From: Fibrobacter sp. UWB10
GTDB taxonomy: Bacteria; Fibrobacterota; Fibrobacteria; Fibrobacterales; Fibrobacteraceae
DNA length: 64,000 bases
Direction of reading: 5' to 3'
Assembly: GCF_900182935.1 (NCBI RefSeq)
Contig: NZ_FXUE01000002.1
Span: 124,001-188,000 of the forward strand
Positions 33,009-42,628 of the stretch are shown here, piece by piece. The notes under the pieces were generated by a model, which was given only the letters and a program-made list of their open reading frames with translations, searched no databases and was not told where the DNA came from. The translations under genes and the position numbers were made by a program. How positions within the stretch are numbered: position 1 is the stretch's first letter; every line of letters starts with the position of its first letter.

Positions 33009-34336
33009 TCTTTGATATTCACGCCTAAATGATTCAGGCGGTTGTAGAGAGCGGTGCGGAAAAGTCCGAGCTTTTGGGCGGCTTCGCGCACAGAACCGTT
33101 GCATTCACGGATTGTCTTGATGAGGAACTCGCGTTCCTGTTCCAGTTGCATTTGCCTAAAGCTTTCGTAGGCGGGAACGGCTTTGCTTGCTGCCTTTGGA
33201 GCGGCGCTTTCGTTGATGGGCGTGGATGCTCGAAGCGTATCGATATGCAAGTCTTCGGGCTGCAAAACGCCTGCGCTGGTAAAGCAAAGCGCGCGCTGAA
33301 TTACATTTTCGAGTTCGCGAATGTTGCCCGGCCAGTCGTATTCCTGCAACTTGTGGAGCGCTTCGCTTGAAAGCGTGTAATGCTCGCCGGTTCCTTGGTA
33401 AGTGTGTATAAAGTAGTTCGCCAAGTCTTCGATGTCTTCTTTGCGTTCGCGGAGCGGCGAAATCTGCATGGGAATCACGTTCAGACGGTAATAGAGGTCT
33501 TCGCGGAATCGTTTTTCGGCGATTTCTTGTTGCAATTCGCGGTTGGTGGCTGCGATAATGCGAACGTTGACATGCTTGGTCATGTTAGAGCCGAGCGGGC
33601 GGATTTCCTTGTTCTGCAGCACGCGCAAGAGTTTGACTTGGGCGTGCAAGGGCATATCGCCAATTTCGTCGAGAAAGATGGCGCCGCCGTCGGCTGCCTC
33701 AAAAAGACCTATACGTTCGTTTTGAGCACCCGTGAATGCTCCACGGGTGTGTCCGAAAAGTTCGCTTTCGAACAGGTTTTCGGGAATGGCACTGCAGTTG
33801 ACGGTCACGAACTTTTCGTACATGCAGCCGACGGCGCGAGCGATAAGTTCCTTACCTACGCCGGTTTCGCCTTGAATGAGCACCGGGCCTGTATGCACGA
33901 TGGCGCGCTGGACCGTTTTGCGGAGCTGCTGCATGGCCGGGCTTTTTCCGACCAAGTGACTCATGCGTTCGTTAAAGATTTGGCGGGCGGTATGAATTTC
34001 TTTGAGCTTTACGACTTGCGACATCAAGTGGAGCTTTAAGGATTCCACCGAAAGAATGCTGTCGTAATGCTTGTTCGAAATTTCGCTGTACCGTTCGGGC
34101 GTTTCCGCGTAAACCAGAATCAATGTGTCTGGCGAATGATCGCGGAATGCCTTGAGCGTTTGTAGATTGTATTCCGGAAAGGAATCCAAATCCCAAATGA
34201 CCAGCGGTACTTGCGGAATGGCACCTGCCGCTGGTGCTTCGCGGTAAATATCCATCTGGTAATCTACCGACGAAAGAACGTCCTGTATAAACGAGGACGT
34301 TGCATTATCTTTCGCGAATAGATTGATGGTTGCCAT
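32990..34336 (-). CDS. Sigma-54-dependent transcriptional activator with pseudo-receiver domain
   Basis: A 448-aa NtrC-type activator. Residues 1-115 have a receiver-like fold, but the acidic pair after the first strand and the conserved lysine (LSV where LxKP is expected) are missing; a D49/D51 remains. The AAA+ domain is complete: Walker A GETGVGKE 156-163, GAFTGA 199-204 for sigma-54 contact, Walker B AIFLDEIGD 219-227 and the GNIRELENV motif. A Fis-type HTH lies at about 415-445. It activates sigma-54 promoters, perhaps without classical phosphorylation. No sensor kinase adjoins it. The gap to proC carries a hairpin and four heptads. Confidence 0.9.
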   Translation of the reverse strand: MATINLFAKDNATSSFIQDVLSSVDYQMDIYREAPAAGAIPQVPLVIWDLDSFPEYNLQTLKAFRDHSPDTLILVYAETPERYSEISNKHYDSILSVESLKLHLMSQVVKLKEIHTARQIFNERMSHLVGKSPAMQQLRKTVQRAIVHTGPVLIQGETGVGKELIARAVGCMYEKFVTVNCSAIPENLFESELFGHTRGAFTGAQNERIGLFEAADGGAIFLDEIGDMPLHAQVKLLRVLQNKEIRPLGSNMTKHVNVRIIAATNRELQQEIAEKRFREDLYYRLNVIPMQISPLRERKEDIEDLANYFIHTYQGTGEHYTLSSEALHKLQEYDWPGNIRELENVIQRALCFTSAGVLQPEDLHIDTLRASTPINESAAPKAASKAVPAYESFRQMQLEQEREFLIKTIRECNGSVREAAQKLGLFRTALYNRLNHLGVNIKEVGSRK

Positions 34337-34337
34337 T

Positions 34338-34378
34338 AAGCTCTACCAACTAAGTTCTACCGACTGCGGCGAAGCCGC
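34338..34378 (-). repeat. TTCG hairpin plus four 7-bp repeats between proC and the sigma-54 gene
   Basis: On the minus strand the proC stop runs into GCGGCTTCGCCGC (34378-34366), then AGTCGGT, AGAACTT, AGTTGGT, AGAGCTT (34365-34338), one base before the ATG of the sigma-54 gene. The array is again 28 bases, as between nspC and tsaE. Confidence 0.75.
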
Positions 34379-35184
34379 TATTTTCCCAGTTCCTTGCTGC
34401 GGTCGGTGCCGGCCACAACAGCCTTGATCAGCGTACTACGGAAGGCGCCTTCTTCAAGAGCGTTGATGCCTGCAATAGTTGTACCTGCGGGGGAACAGAC
34501 CATCGCGCAGAGGTCAGAGGGGCTCTTGCCAGACTGCTTCACGAGTTCGACGCTGCCTTCGATGGTGCCGAGAGCGAGCTTGAGGGCTACATCGCGGGTA
34601 AGGCCTGCTTTCACGCCGCCGCGGGTAAGACCTTCAATGAATTCGAACACGTAAGCGGGGGCGCTGCCAGAAAGACCGGTCACGGCATCCATAAGCGATT
34701 CTGCGACTCGGCAGGTCACGCCAATGTTGCCAAAAATCTTTTCTGCGATGGCGAGCGTTTCTTCGGTAACGCCGTCAGTAGCGAGGCCCACGGAACCCTT
34801 GCCAACAGTCAGCGGTAAGTTAGGCATCACGCGGAGAATCTGGTTCTTTTCGCCAAGGACTTCGATGAGGGCCTTGCGGGTAACGCCGGCCATAATGCTC
34901 ACGAAAGTCTTGGTAGCCTTTTCGGCTGCAGCGGCTGCCTTCCATTCGGCGGCCACCAGCTTGAAAATCTGCGGCTTCACGCAAAGGAAAGTCACGTCGG
35001 CCTTATTGATGCCTTCGGCAAAGCTTGCAACGCGCACGCAGCCGAGAGCGGTGACTTCGGCGGCGGCCTTATCGGACGGGTCGAAGAAGAAAATGGTAGA
35101 AGGATTGGTGCCGGCCTTCAAAAGTCCACGGAGGATTGCTCCACCCATGTTGCCGGTGCCTGCGAAAAAGATTTTTTCTGACAT
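34378..35184 (-). CDS. proC: Pyrroline-5-carboxylate reductase
   Basis: A 268-aa enzyme for the last step of proline synthesis. The NAD(P)-binding motif GTGNMGGAILRGL is at residues 10-22, VMPNLP near residue 120, and the C-terminal signature (VCSPAGTTIAGINALEEGAF) contains the active-site region. AAAGGAAC precedes the ATG. It lies 15 bases after rho on the same strand, probably co-transcribed. Confidence 0.95.
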   Translation of the reverse strand: MSEKIFFAGTGNMGGAILRGLLKAGTNPSTIFFFDPSDKAAAEVTALGCVRVASFAEGINKADVTFLCVKPQIFKLVAAEWKAAAAAEKATKTFVSIMAGVTRKALIEVLGEKNQILRVMPNLPLTVGKGSVGLATDGVTEETLAIAEKIFGNIGVTCRVAESLMDAVTGLSGSAPAYVFEFIEGLTRGGVKAGLTRDVALKLALGTIEGSVELVKQSGKSPSDLCAMVCSPAGTTIAGINALEEGAFRSTLIKAVVAGTDRSKELGK

Positions 35185-35199
35185 AGAATGTTCCTTTTG

Positions 35200-37161
35200 T
35201 TAACGGAGGCTGTCCTTGGCCTTCTTTAAAAATTCGAGTAATTCGGCATTGGTCTTATTCTGCTTCATCATCTTGATGAGCTTGTCCATAATGCCGTTTT
35301 CAGTATCATTCTGGGCGCCCTGACGGAATTTCCAGATAATGTCCTGTTCGTAAAGGGTGAGCAAACGGTCTTCTTTACGGGTGCCGGACTTGAAGATATC
35401 AATGGCGGGCCAGGTGCGCTTTTCTGCCAGACGGCGGTCAAGCACCAGTTCCATGTTACCCGTACCCTTGAATTCTTCGAAGATCACTTCGTCCATGCGG
35501 CTACCGGTTTCAATCAAGGCGGTGCCGATAATGGTGAGAGAGCCGTTCTTCTGGATGATTTCGCGAACGGGTTCGCCTGTAATAGTGTGAACGACCTGTC
35601 CGTTGGAATCCTTCTGGAAGTCGCCGAGCTTGTCGGCAATCTTACGGGCTGCACCGAAGAACTTCTTCGGGAACTGCATGGCGTTGGCGTCCACACCGCC
35701 CGAAAGAATCTTGCCGGAGTGCGGAATTACCACGTTGTTTGCGCGGGCAAAACGGGTAATGGAGTCGAGCAACACCACGACATCCTTCTGCTGTTCCACA
35801 AGGCGTTTGGCCTTTTCGAGTACCATGGTGGCCACGCGGGCGTGGTGATCAGGCGGTTCATCGAAGGTAGAGGCAACCACTTCGGCGCGCAGGTTCGGAT
35901 TGGCTTCGACCAATTTGCCGATAATTTCACGCATTTCGGTCACTTCTTCAGGACGTTCGTCGATCAGAAGCACCATGATGATAATTTCGGGGTGATTCTT
36001 GGCAATCGCGCGGGTCATGTTCTGCAAGAGAATTGTCTTACCGGTGCGCGGGGGAGCAAGAATAATACTACGCTGACCCTTACCAATGGGGGAGAACAAA
36101 TCCATCACGCGGGTGCTAAGTTCTTCGGGATCCCATTCGAGCTGAATCTTTTCGTTCGGGTGAATCGGGGTCAGGTATTCAAAGGCGACGCGGCGCTTGA
36201 TTTTTTCGGGGTCTTCAAAGTTGACCTTGTCCACACGGCGCAGCGCATAGTACTTGTCGTTCTGATCGCGCGGCGGGCGAGCAATGCCTGCAACGGTATC
36301 GCCAACCTTAAGGCCGAGTTTGCGAATCAAATTCTGGCTAACGTAAACGTCGTCCGGGCCCTGCTGGTAGTTGAATTCGGTATTGCGCAGGAATCCGTGA
36401 CCTTGCGGCGTGACTTCCAGAAGGCCTTCGGCGTAAACAATGTTGTTTTCATTTTCAAGACTTTGTAGCAAAAGTCCCAAGGACTGCTTGCGGTAACGCC
36501 TAAAATCAAGGTTTTCCTTTTGGGCGGCGAGCTCCTGCAAGTCGCTCATGGTCATCTTGCGGTACTTGCTCCAGCATTCGCGGGCCTTGTTCCAGGCTTC
36601 AGAATCTGGTTCCGGCAGCGGAGTAGAGTCTTCTTCTTCGGGCTGGAATCTCTGGTTCTGACGGTTGTTCTTGTCAAAACGGCGGTTGTTCTTGTTGAAC
36701 TTGTCGAAGCGGCGATTCTGCTGGTTCTGGAAACGCTGTTGACCATCGTTCTGATTGTCACCTTGTGCTTCGCCTTGGGCGTCGTTCGTGCCTTCGCCTT
36801 GGTTTGCGTCTTGTGCGGGGGCCTGTGCTGCATCGCCTTGCGGTTCAGTCGGAGCGTTCACTTGAACTTCGGCGGGTCTTTCTGCCGGAGCGGCTTCTAC
36901 ATTTTCGACTATCGGGGCGCTTTGTACAGGTGCTTCTTGAATGCTTGCCGGAGCTTCGACGAAAGGCTTTTCTTCTTTGACTACGGCCTTTTCTTCGGTC
37001 GTTTCTTCTTTCGCTTTCTTAGGCCTGCCGCGGCGCTTGGGGGAGGCTTCTTTTTCTTCAATATTCGGAATTTCCGGGTTCAATTCAGGCGGGATTTCTG
37101 CACCTGTTGGTTCTTGATCAGCCAAATAGGCGCTCTTAGAATTCTTTTTAGTTGGAGCCAC
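35200..37161 (-). CDS. rho: Transcription termination factor Rho with disordered N-terminal extension
   Basis: A 653-aa hexameric RNA helicase. From about residue 200 the usual Rho architecture follows: cold-shock-type primary RNA-binding domain ([29 protein letters not shown]), Walker [11 protein letters not shown], Walker [13 protein letters not shown] and the SGGVDANA secondary-site loop. The first 200 residues are extra: an acidic/proline-rich part, then a Gln/Asn/Arg/Phe-rich stretch (near residues 125-170) likely disordered and able to bind RNA. The start is GTG at 37161 with AGGA upstream. FCB-group Rho proteins often carry such insertions. Confidence 0.96.
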   Translation of the reverse strand: MAPTKKNSKSAYLADQEPTGAEIPPELNPEIPNIEEKEASPKRRGRPKKAKEETTEEKAVVKEEKPFVEAPASIQEAPVQSAPIVENVEAAPAERPAEVQVNAPTEPQGDAAQAPAQDANQGEGTNDAQGEAQGDNQNDGQQRFQNQQNRRFDKFNKNNRRFDKNNRQNQRFQPEEEDSTPLPEPDSEAWNKARECWSKYRKMTMSDLQELAAQKENLDFRRYRKQSLGLLLQSLENENNIVYAEGLLEVTPQGHGFLRNTEFNYQQGPDDVYVSQNLIRKLGLKVGDTVAGIARPPRDQNDKYYALRRVDKVNFEDPEKIKRRVAFEYLTPIHPNEKIQLEWDPEELSTRVMDLFSPIGKGQRSIILAPPRTGKTILLQNMTRAIAKNHPEIIIMVLLIDERPEEVTEMREIIGKLVEANPNLRAEVVASTFDEPPDHHARVATMVLEKAKRLVEQQKDVVVLLDSITRFARANNVVIPHSGKILSGGVDANAMQFPKKFFGAARKIADKLGDFQKDSNGQVVHTITGEPVREIIQKNGSLTIIGTALIETGSRMDEVIFEEFKGTGNMELVLDRRLAEKRTWPAIDIFKSGTRKEDRLLTLYEQDIIWKFRQGAQNDTENGIMDKLIKMMKQNKTNAELLEFLKKAKDSLR

Positions 37162-37417
37162 GATGGTGTCCTATTGAATTAATAAATGAAAATGATTGTT
37201 AGTTAATTACGTTAATGTAGTTGGATAATGCCCAGGTCGAATCTTTTGACCAATAATATGTCACGGGCCTCGATAAAATAACTAAAAAAAATGATTTTGT
37301 CACGGAAAAACGCCCTTTTTCAAGAAAAAATTTTTGGACAGCCCGAGTAGATGGTTGAAACCGCCTGTGGCAGTTTGGTTTTTGGTTTTTGCTTTAAAAA
37401 TGACATTTTTGAATATC
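37162..37417. other. Intergenic region between rho and folK
   Basis: About 256 AT-rich bases between divergent genes. It must hold both promoters. Apart from the folK box at 37418 I see no hairpin, repeat or small gene with support. Confidence 0.4.
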
Positions 37418-37425
37418 TATATTTT
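37418..37425 (+). promoter_or_regulatory. -7 box (TATATTTT) 5 bases before folK GTG
   Basis: TAnnTTTn box ending 5 bases before the GTG at 37431. It predicts a leaderless mRNA starting with GTG. Confidence 0.5.
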
Positions 37426-37430
37426 ATTTC

Positions 37431-37940
37431 GTGGATTCTTTAGAAAGAGTTTTTGTTGCCTTGGGCTCAAACCTCCCCGATCGTTCAAAACATTTGAACG
37501 AGGGTCGCGAGATGCTCCGCAAAATTGCTGCGGGCGGGTGGCTAGAAAGTCCCATTTACGAAACTCCACCGGTAGGACCGGCGGGCCAGGGTCCCTATTT
37601 CAATCAAGTCGTGAGTTTCTGGTATTCGGGAACGTCTACGCGCCTGTTGCATTACTTGAAGGGCGCTGAGTTTGTGCTGGGTCGCAAGCCCCGCGGACAT
37701 TGGAATTCTCGCGAAATCGACTTGGATTTGTTGTACTTTGGTAAAGAAGTCCATCAAGGAAGACCGAATCTTCCGCACCCTCAGATTGTAAACCGCCAGT
37801 TCGTGCTGGTGCCCTTGAACGATATTGCTCCAGAATGGGAAGATCCCCAGCTAGGAATAAAGGTAAAGGAAATTCTTTCTAACCTTTTGCAAAAAGAAGA
37901 AAAAATCCCGTTCCGCGTCATTACCTCGGAGGAACCCTAA
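37431..37940 (+). CDS. folK: 2-amino-4-hydroxy-6-hydroxymethyldihydropteridine pyrophosphokinase
   Basis: A 169-aa HPPK of folate synthesis. VALGSNLPDR at the N terminus, ESPIYETPPVGP, NQVVSF and the signature EIDLDLLYFG near residue 100 are canonical. It begins with GTG immediately after a promoter box. It heads a compact unit folK-deoxynucleoside kinase-panC with gaps of 1 and -1 base, coupling folate, nucleotide and coenzyme A precursor genes. Confidence 0.95.
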   Translation: MDSLERVFVALGSNLPDRSKHLNEGREMLRKIAAGGWLESPIYETPPVGPAGQGPYFNQVVSFWYSGTSTRLLHYLKGAEFVLGRKPRGHWNSREIDLDLLYFGKEVHQGRPNLPHPQIVNRQFVLVPLNDIAPEWEDPQLGIKVKEILSNLLQKEEKIPFRVITSEEP

Positions 37941-37941
37941 T

Positions 37942-38592
37942 ATGCTGACAGAAAAAGGCGTTCATTTTTTGGCCATCGAAGGGGCTATCGGTGTAGGGAA
38001 GACTTCTCTTGCAGAAATTATCGCAAATCGCTGGAAGGCGACCCTGATCGAAGAAAACTTCAGGGAAAACCCGTTCCTCGAAAAGTTCTACCAGAACAAA
38101 GAGGCGTACGCATTCCAGACGCAGCTGTTCTTCTTGCTTGACCGTTTAAAGCAGTTGCAGGAATCTGCCATACAGAGCGATTTGTTCCGTGATCTTTTAA
38201 TTAGCGATTATACATACGATAAAGACCAAATCTTTGCTGCCCAGAACCTGACTGAAAGCGAATACGCCATGTACGATCAGGTGGCCAAGGCCTTGAACCA
38301 CGATATTCCGAGGCCCGATTTGGTCGTATACTTGCAAGCATCGGTTCCGACTCTTTTGAAGCGCATTCATGGCCGTGGTCGCGCCATGGAAAAAACCATT
38401 GAAGGTTCTTACCTGAATGGTCTTTTGGAACGTTTCGACAATTATTTCTGGAACTATCCGTACGCTCCGGTGCTTATCATCAATACCGACAATATCGATT
38501 TTGTCCACAACGAAAGTCATCTGCAGTTGGTGCTCGACGCCATTGCCGCATGCCCCAAGCAGACGACATATTTTGTACCAGAAGGTAAATAA
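37942..38592 (+). CDS. Deoxynucleoside kinase (deoxyadenosine/deoxyguanosine type)
   Basis: A 216-aa kinase of nucleoside salvage. The P-loop GAIGVGKT is at residues 14-21; the EENF substrate segment, FFLLDRLKQL and ISDYTYDKD follow the dAK/dGK/dNK pattern, and RIHGRGRAMEK is the lid arginine region. It phosphorylates a purine or pyrimidine deoxynucleoside; the exact base cannot be told. It follows folK after one base and overlaps panC as TAATG. folK-dNK pairing or fusion is common in FCB bacteria. Confidence 0.88.
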   Translation: MLTEKGVHFLAIEGAIGVGKTSLAEIIANRWKATLIEENFRENPFLEKFYQNKEAYAFQTQLFFLLDRLKQLQESAIQSDLFRDLLISDYTYDKDQIFAAQNLTESEYAMYDQVAKALNHDIPRPDLVVYLQASVPTLLKRIHGRGRAMEKTIEGSYLNGLLERFDNYFWNYPYAPVLIINTDNIDFVHNESHLQLVLDAIAACPKQTTYFVPEGK

Positions 38593-39443
38593 TGCAAATC
38601 GTAACTACTGTTGATTCTCTTCGTCAAATCATCAAACCCCTTGCAAAGCAAGGCAAATCCATCGGGCTTGTTCCCACCATGGGAGCCCTGCATGCCGGAC
38701 ATGGTGCATTGATTAAGGAATCTGTCAAGGAATGCGATGTGACGGTTGTCAGCGTGTTCCTGAATCCGATCCAGTTTGGTAAAAACGAGGATTTGGATAA
38801 GTACCCCAAGCGCTTGGAAGCAGATGCTAAGCTTGCCGAATCATTGGGTGCCGATTACGTATTTGCTCCGAGTGTTGCTGAAATGTACCCTGATGGTGAC
38901 CCGCTGACGCTTGTGCGCGATGAAACTCTTGAAAGCCTGTATTGTGGTGCTTATCGCCCCGGTCATTTCCGCGGTGTGCTCACGGTTGTTTCTAAGCTGT
39001 TCTTGATTTCGGGCTGTAATCACGCTTACTTTGGCGAAAAGGATTATCAGCAGGTGTTCTTGATTGAACGCATGGTGAAGGATTTGAATTTCGACATCCA
39101 GATTCACCGCGTGAAGATTGTTCGCGAAGAATCGGGTCTTGCCCTTTCGAGCCGTAACGAATACTTGACCGACGAAGAACGCGCAAATGCCTTGTCGATT
39201 AGCGCAGGCCTGAAGCAGGCTAAGGAAGCCTACGAAAAGGGCGAACGTGCTGTGAGCAAGATTCGCGATATCGTGCTGAAGTCCATTCTGGGCGCACATG
39301 GTATTGTGCAGTTTGTCGAACTCGTAAACCAGAAGAACCTCCAGAAGTTCGCAGGAATCCTGGGAGCCGAAGACAAGGTTGTGATTCTGGTGGCCGCCTT
39401 CTTCGGAAAGACTCGCTTGATCGACAACATCGAATTAAACTAG
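38592..39443 (+). CDS. panC: Pantothenate synthetase
   Basis: A 283-aa ATP-dependent ligase joining pantoate and beta-alanine. The HxGH motif is in PTMGALHAGHG (residues 28-38), then VSVFLNPIQFGKNEDLDKYP, the GKxDxQQ-like FGEKDYQQVFLI and SGLALSSRNEYL. Its start overlaps the upstream kinase stop (TAATG). It converges on the adenylate cyclase gene with 3 bases between stops. Confidence 0.96.
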   Translation: MQIVTTVDSLRQIIKPLAKQGKSIGLVPTMGALHAGHGALIKESVKECDVTVVSVFLNPIQFGKNEDLDKYPKRLEADAKLAESLGADYVFAPSVAEMYPDGDPLTLVRDETLESLYCGAYRPGHFRGVLTVVSKLFLISGCNHAYFGEKDYQQVFLIERMVKDLNFDIQIHRVKIVREESGLALSSRNEYLTDEERANALSISAGLKQAKEAYEKGERAVSKIRDIVLKSILGAHGIVQFVELVNQKNLQKFAGILGAEDKVVILVAAFFGKTRLIDNIELN

Positions 39444-39446
39444 CCG

Positions 39447-42400
39447 CTATTTCTCAGTAGCGGTGAATACGCCGTCCCATACCTCGCCTTCTGCAACAGG
39501 CGGGGTTATTTTGTATGCTTCGCAGCGCTTGATGTACACATGCGACGGTGTGGTCTTGCTGCCCGGATCGCGGTCGGGGTGATGCGGCTCGATTTCAAGG
39601 CATTGCTGGAACAGTTCGATTGCTTCGTCCCATTGCATGTTCAGGTAGCAGGCTCGAGCTTTTTCCCAAATGCCTACGAGTTCCTTAAGTGTGGCTTCGT
39701 TTTCGCAACCGCTCTTTTCTAGCAGTTCGAAGGTCTTTACAGGTTGGCTCTTACCAATCACGCGGATTGTATCGAGCGAACGGTAAATGAAGTAGCCTTC
39801 TTCCAGATTCTTTTGCGTGTCTTCGCTAATCTGAATGTAGGCGCCGTACTGCTTGGCAGCACTTTCAAGACGTGCGGCAAGGTTCACGGCGTCGCCCATC
39901 ATGGTGTAGTTCTTACGCATGGTAGAACCCATGTTTCCTGTCACGATGTCGCCGGAGTTAATGCCAATGCGCATGTGCATGTTGTGCACGACTGTGGGCC
40001 ACTTGTTGCCTTCGTGACTCCATTTGCGGCGCAGTCTCATAAGCCTTCTCTGCATGTCGACAGCCGTTTCGCAAGCGTTCTGCGCGTGGTTTTCCAGAGG
40101 CATCGGTGCTCCGAAGAATGCGATAATGGCGTCGCCTTCGTATTTGTCGAGCGTGCCCTTGTTGCTTAGCAAGGTGTCGGTCATGGCTGTTAGATATTCG
40201 TTTAACAGTTCAACCAACTTACTCGGGTCACCAATTTTTTCGGAGAATGTCGAGAAGCTTGCGATGTCGGTGAAGTAGGCGGTAATGTTTGATTTTTCGC
40301 CACCGAGGGTCGGCATGATTTCGTTGTTCACCATGGCGTCGATCAATTCAGGCGATATGTATTGTTTGAAGGCGTTGTTGATAAAGCTTTTTTCTTTGTT
40401 TTCGAAGTAGAATTGCACCACCAAGGCTGTAATATTGGTCAGCAACATGGCGAGCAGTTGCTTTGAAACGCCAATGTAGATGCCGCTCTGGAAGTACTTG
40501 AAGGCGATATGCGTGTATACGCACATCAAGAATAGTGAGAGGGCGACAGAAATGTAGCTTTTGAAGTAAAGGCCGATGAATAGGCAAAGTAGCGCGAGAA
40601 GAATAACGATAATCTGTTGCTTCTTTTCGCTCAGGGTGACGAGGTAATCGTCAGCAAGAATGTTCTTGATAATGGTGGCGTGAATCAACACGGCGGGGTA
40701 GTTTTCTTCGTGCGGGCCTGGCACAAAGTCGAACAGAGCCGCCGCGGCAGAACCGAGAATGAAAATCTTGCCTTGGTAGAACAGATTGTCGACGCGTCCC
40801 TTGTAAACGTCGTAGTAAGACAAATGCTGGAATCGTCTGTTGCTGATTTCGTTGTAGCGGCCTTTATACTTGACTTGGTAGCGACCGTGTATATCAATAG
40901 GAATTCGTTTGACTTTTCCGAATCGGAGTTCTTCGCCGGGCTTTAGATTGTTGATGGCTTCGTCGCTGGCGGCCTGGATATCTCGAATCACGTCGTTCGA
41001 AAGAATCGCCTGGTTCGATCTCCATTTTTTGGTAGCCTTGTTGTAGTTGATTTGCATGTCGAGGGACAAAATGATTTCTTTGCCTGCGGGCATGCGCTGG
41101 AGGGTGTCTTTGTAGAAAATTAATGTCTTGATGACGCTTTCGGTAAAGTCGATGGTTTCGTCATCGTCTTCCTCTTCTTCGTCGTCAGAGGGCTTTCTTA
41201 CAATTTGGTAGAATTCGCCGTCATCTTCGTCTTTTCGAATGAAGTGTTGTTTGTCGAGGCTTACGGTTTCTTTGTCTTCGAGAGCGGCGAGCTTGTCTAG
41301 GGTGACGCTCATCAGCGTCTTGGAATCTTCTTCGTCTAGGGCGCTGCTTGTGCCGCCGTTGGAAAGTTCCAGGAGGATTTTGCCGGCTTCGTTTTTGCGG
41401 GCAAAGACCTTGTGCGAAACTTCAATATTGTCTTCGCTTGCCTTGGACTGGATTTTCTTTTCGGCCAAGGTTTCGCGAAGTTGCTGGAACATGTAATAGC
41501 TGAAATTCGGGTAGGTCGTGTGGTAAGTACCGTTAGAATCGCGGTAAATGCCGAAAGGTTTGCCCACATCGATGTATTGCCCCATTTTAATAATGACATC
41601 TTTAGGATCCCTATGGAACAGGTGCAAGATAGTCATGAGCGACATGGTAGAATACACGTAGTTTCTGCCATCGCCATTGATAACCGCTTCGTATCGCTTT
41701 TTGTCGGCTGCAATGGTTGTGTCGAGGAGGGGAATAATGTCAAGTGTTGGATTGGGATAGCGGTAAAGCATTGAAACTTTACGGACAACGCCATCGTTAT
41801 CGGGGTAGGCGTTTACGGAACCGAATTTGGCTCCTGCTTGGGCAAGTTCGGGGAAAATATTATCGAGCAAGTCCTTGGCTTCGATTTCGTCGATTTGGTC
41901 TACTTGAGTGGTGTCGAATACAGATGTATAGCCAATGGCATCTGCGCGTTCTTGCGTGCTCAGGGGAATCCATTGCGAGGCGTGCTTGTAGGATTTGCGG
42001 TCATCAAACATGTAGCAGACGATGGTGTTTCCGCTTTCCTTGACGGAGCTGACAAGCATGGAATCGAAATTGTAGCTAGCGAGTAGAGAGGGGTACAGCG
42101 AGTCGACTTCGGCGTCGGGGGTAATGTTCTTGAGAACGTTTACGACTTGGTTTGTTTTTTGCTTGCCGAAATCAGCGCTCTTGAACAAGATATCGAAACT
42201 GATTGCCGATGCGCCGCCTTCGCTCAAGTTCTTGATGACTTTAGCGTGAATGGATCGGTCCCATTCGTTGTAGTTGCCCAATTTGGTAAGAGAAGCTTCG
42301 TCAATGTCAACAATGTAAATGTTCGGATCTAGGCTGTCGCTAATGGAAACTCTTCTGTGAGTGGAACTTTCTTCTTCTTCGTCTGCTTTGTCGGAATGAG

Positions 42401-42578
42401 TTGCGGCTTTAAAAAATAAATCGTAAAAAATGTTTTCCAAAGATTCGGCACCATTGCGGGTAGAGCCTTGAATATCGTTTTGCGTACTACCCAAAATAAG
42501 GATAATCAAAACAATAACGGCTGATATGGAGAAGCCGGATAAAACTTTCTTAATCTTTTTAGAAAACTTTATTTGCAT
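39447..42578 (-). CDS. CHASE2-domain class III adenylate cyclase
   Basis: A 1043-aa membrane cyclase. One helix near residues 14-32 leads into a large extracytoplasmic CHASE2 sensor (SDSLDPNIYIVDID, GASAISFDILFKSAD, GDGRNYVYS) to about residue 640, with an acidic insert; three further helices (about 655-730) precede a cyclase domain at about 770-960. Metal aspartates are in FTDIASF and EGDAIIAFFGAP; the lysine in LDKYEGD is the ATP-selecting type. The tail has a TPR-like segment. It makes cAMP in response to an unknown periplasmic signal. A TATCTTTC box lies 4 bases from the ATG. ftsK is divergent. Confidence 0.9.
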   Translation of the reverse strand: MQIKFSKKIKKVLSGFSISAVIVLIILILGSTQNDIQGSTRNGAESLENIFYDLFFKAATHSDKADEEEESSTHRRVSISDSLDPNIYIVDIDEASLTKLGNYNEWDRSIHAKVIKNLSEGGASAISFDILFKSADFGKQKTNQVVNVLKNITPDAEVDSLYPSLLASYNFDSMLVSSVKESGNTIVCYMFDDRKSYKHASQWIPLSTQERADAIGYTSVFDTTQVDQIDEIEAKDLLDNIFPELAQAGAKFGSVNAYPDNDGVVRKVSMLYRYPNPTLDIIPLLDTTIAADKKRYEAVINGDGRNYVYSTMSLMTILHLFHRDPKDVIIKMGQYIDVGKPFGIYRDSNGTYHTTYPNFSYYMFQQLRETLAEKKIQSKASEDNIEVSHKVFARKNEAGKILLELSNGGTSSALDEEDSKTLMSVTLDKLAALEDKETVSLDKQHFIRKDEDDGEFYQIVRKPSDDEEEEDDDETIDFTESVIKTLIFYKDTLQRMPAGKEIILSLDMQINYNKATKKWRSNQAILSNDVIRDIQAASDEAINNLKPGEELRFGKVKRIPIDIHGRYQVKYKGRYNEISNRRFQHLSYYDVYKGRVDNLFYQGKIFILGSAAAALFDFVPGPHEENYPAVLIHATIIKNILADDYLVTLSEKKQQIIVILLALLCLFIGLYFKSYISVALSLFLMCVYTHIAFKYFQSGIYIGVSKQLLAMLLTNITALVVQFYFENKEKSFINNAFKQYISPELIDAMVNNEIMPTLGGEKSNITAYFTDIASFSTFSEKIGDPSKLVELLNEYLTAMTDTLLSNKGTLDKYEGDAIIAFFGAPMPLENHAQNACETAVDMQRRLMRLRRKWSHEGNKWPTVVHNMHMRIGINSGDIVTGNMGSTMRKNYTMMGDAVNLAARLESAAKQYGAYIQISEDTQKNLEEGYFIYRSLDTIRVIGKSQPVKTFELLEKSGCENEATLKELVGIWEKARACYLNMQWDEAIELFQQCLEIEPHHPDRDPGSKTTPSHVYIKRCEAYKITPPVAEGEVWDGVFTATEK

Positions 42579-42582
42579 AATA

Positions 42583-42590
42583 GAAAGATA
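42583..42590 (-). promoter_or_regulatory. -7 box (TATCTTTC) 4 bases before the cyclase ATG
   Basis: TAnnTTTn on the minus strand, in a 50-base divergent promoter region shared with ftsK. Confidence 0.5.
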
Positions 42591-42599
42591 ATATAATAC

Positions 42600-42607
42600 T
42601 ATATTTA
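42600..42607 (+). promoter_or_regulatory. -7 box of ftsK promoter (TATATTTA)
   Basis: Box 21 bases before the TTG start of ftsK; the short leader holds GGAGG. Confidence 0.45.
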
Positions 42608-42628
42608 GGGGGTACTTGCGGAGGCATT

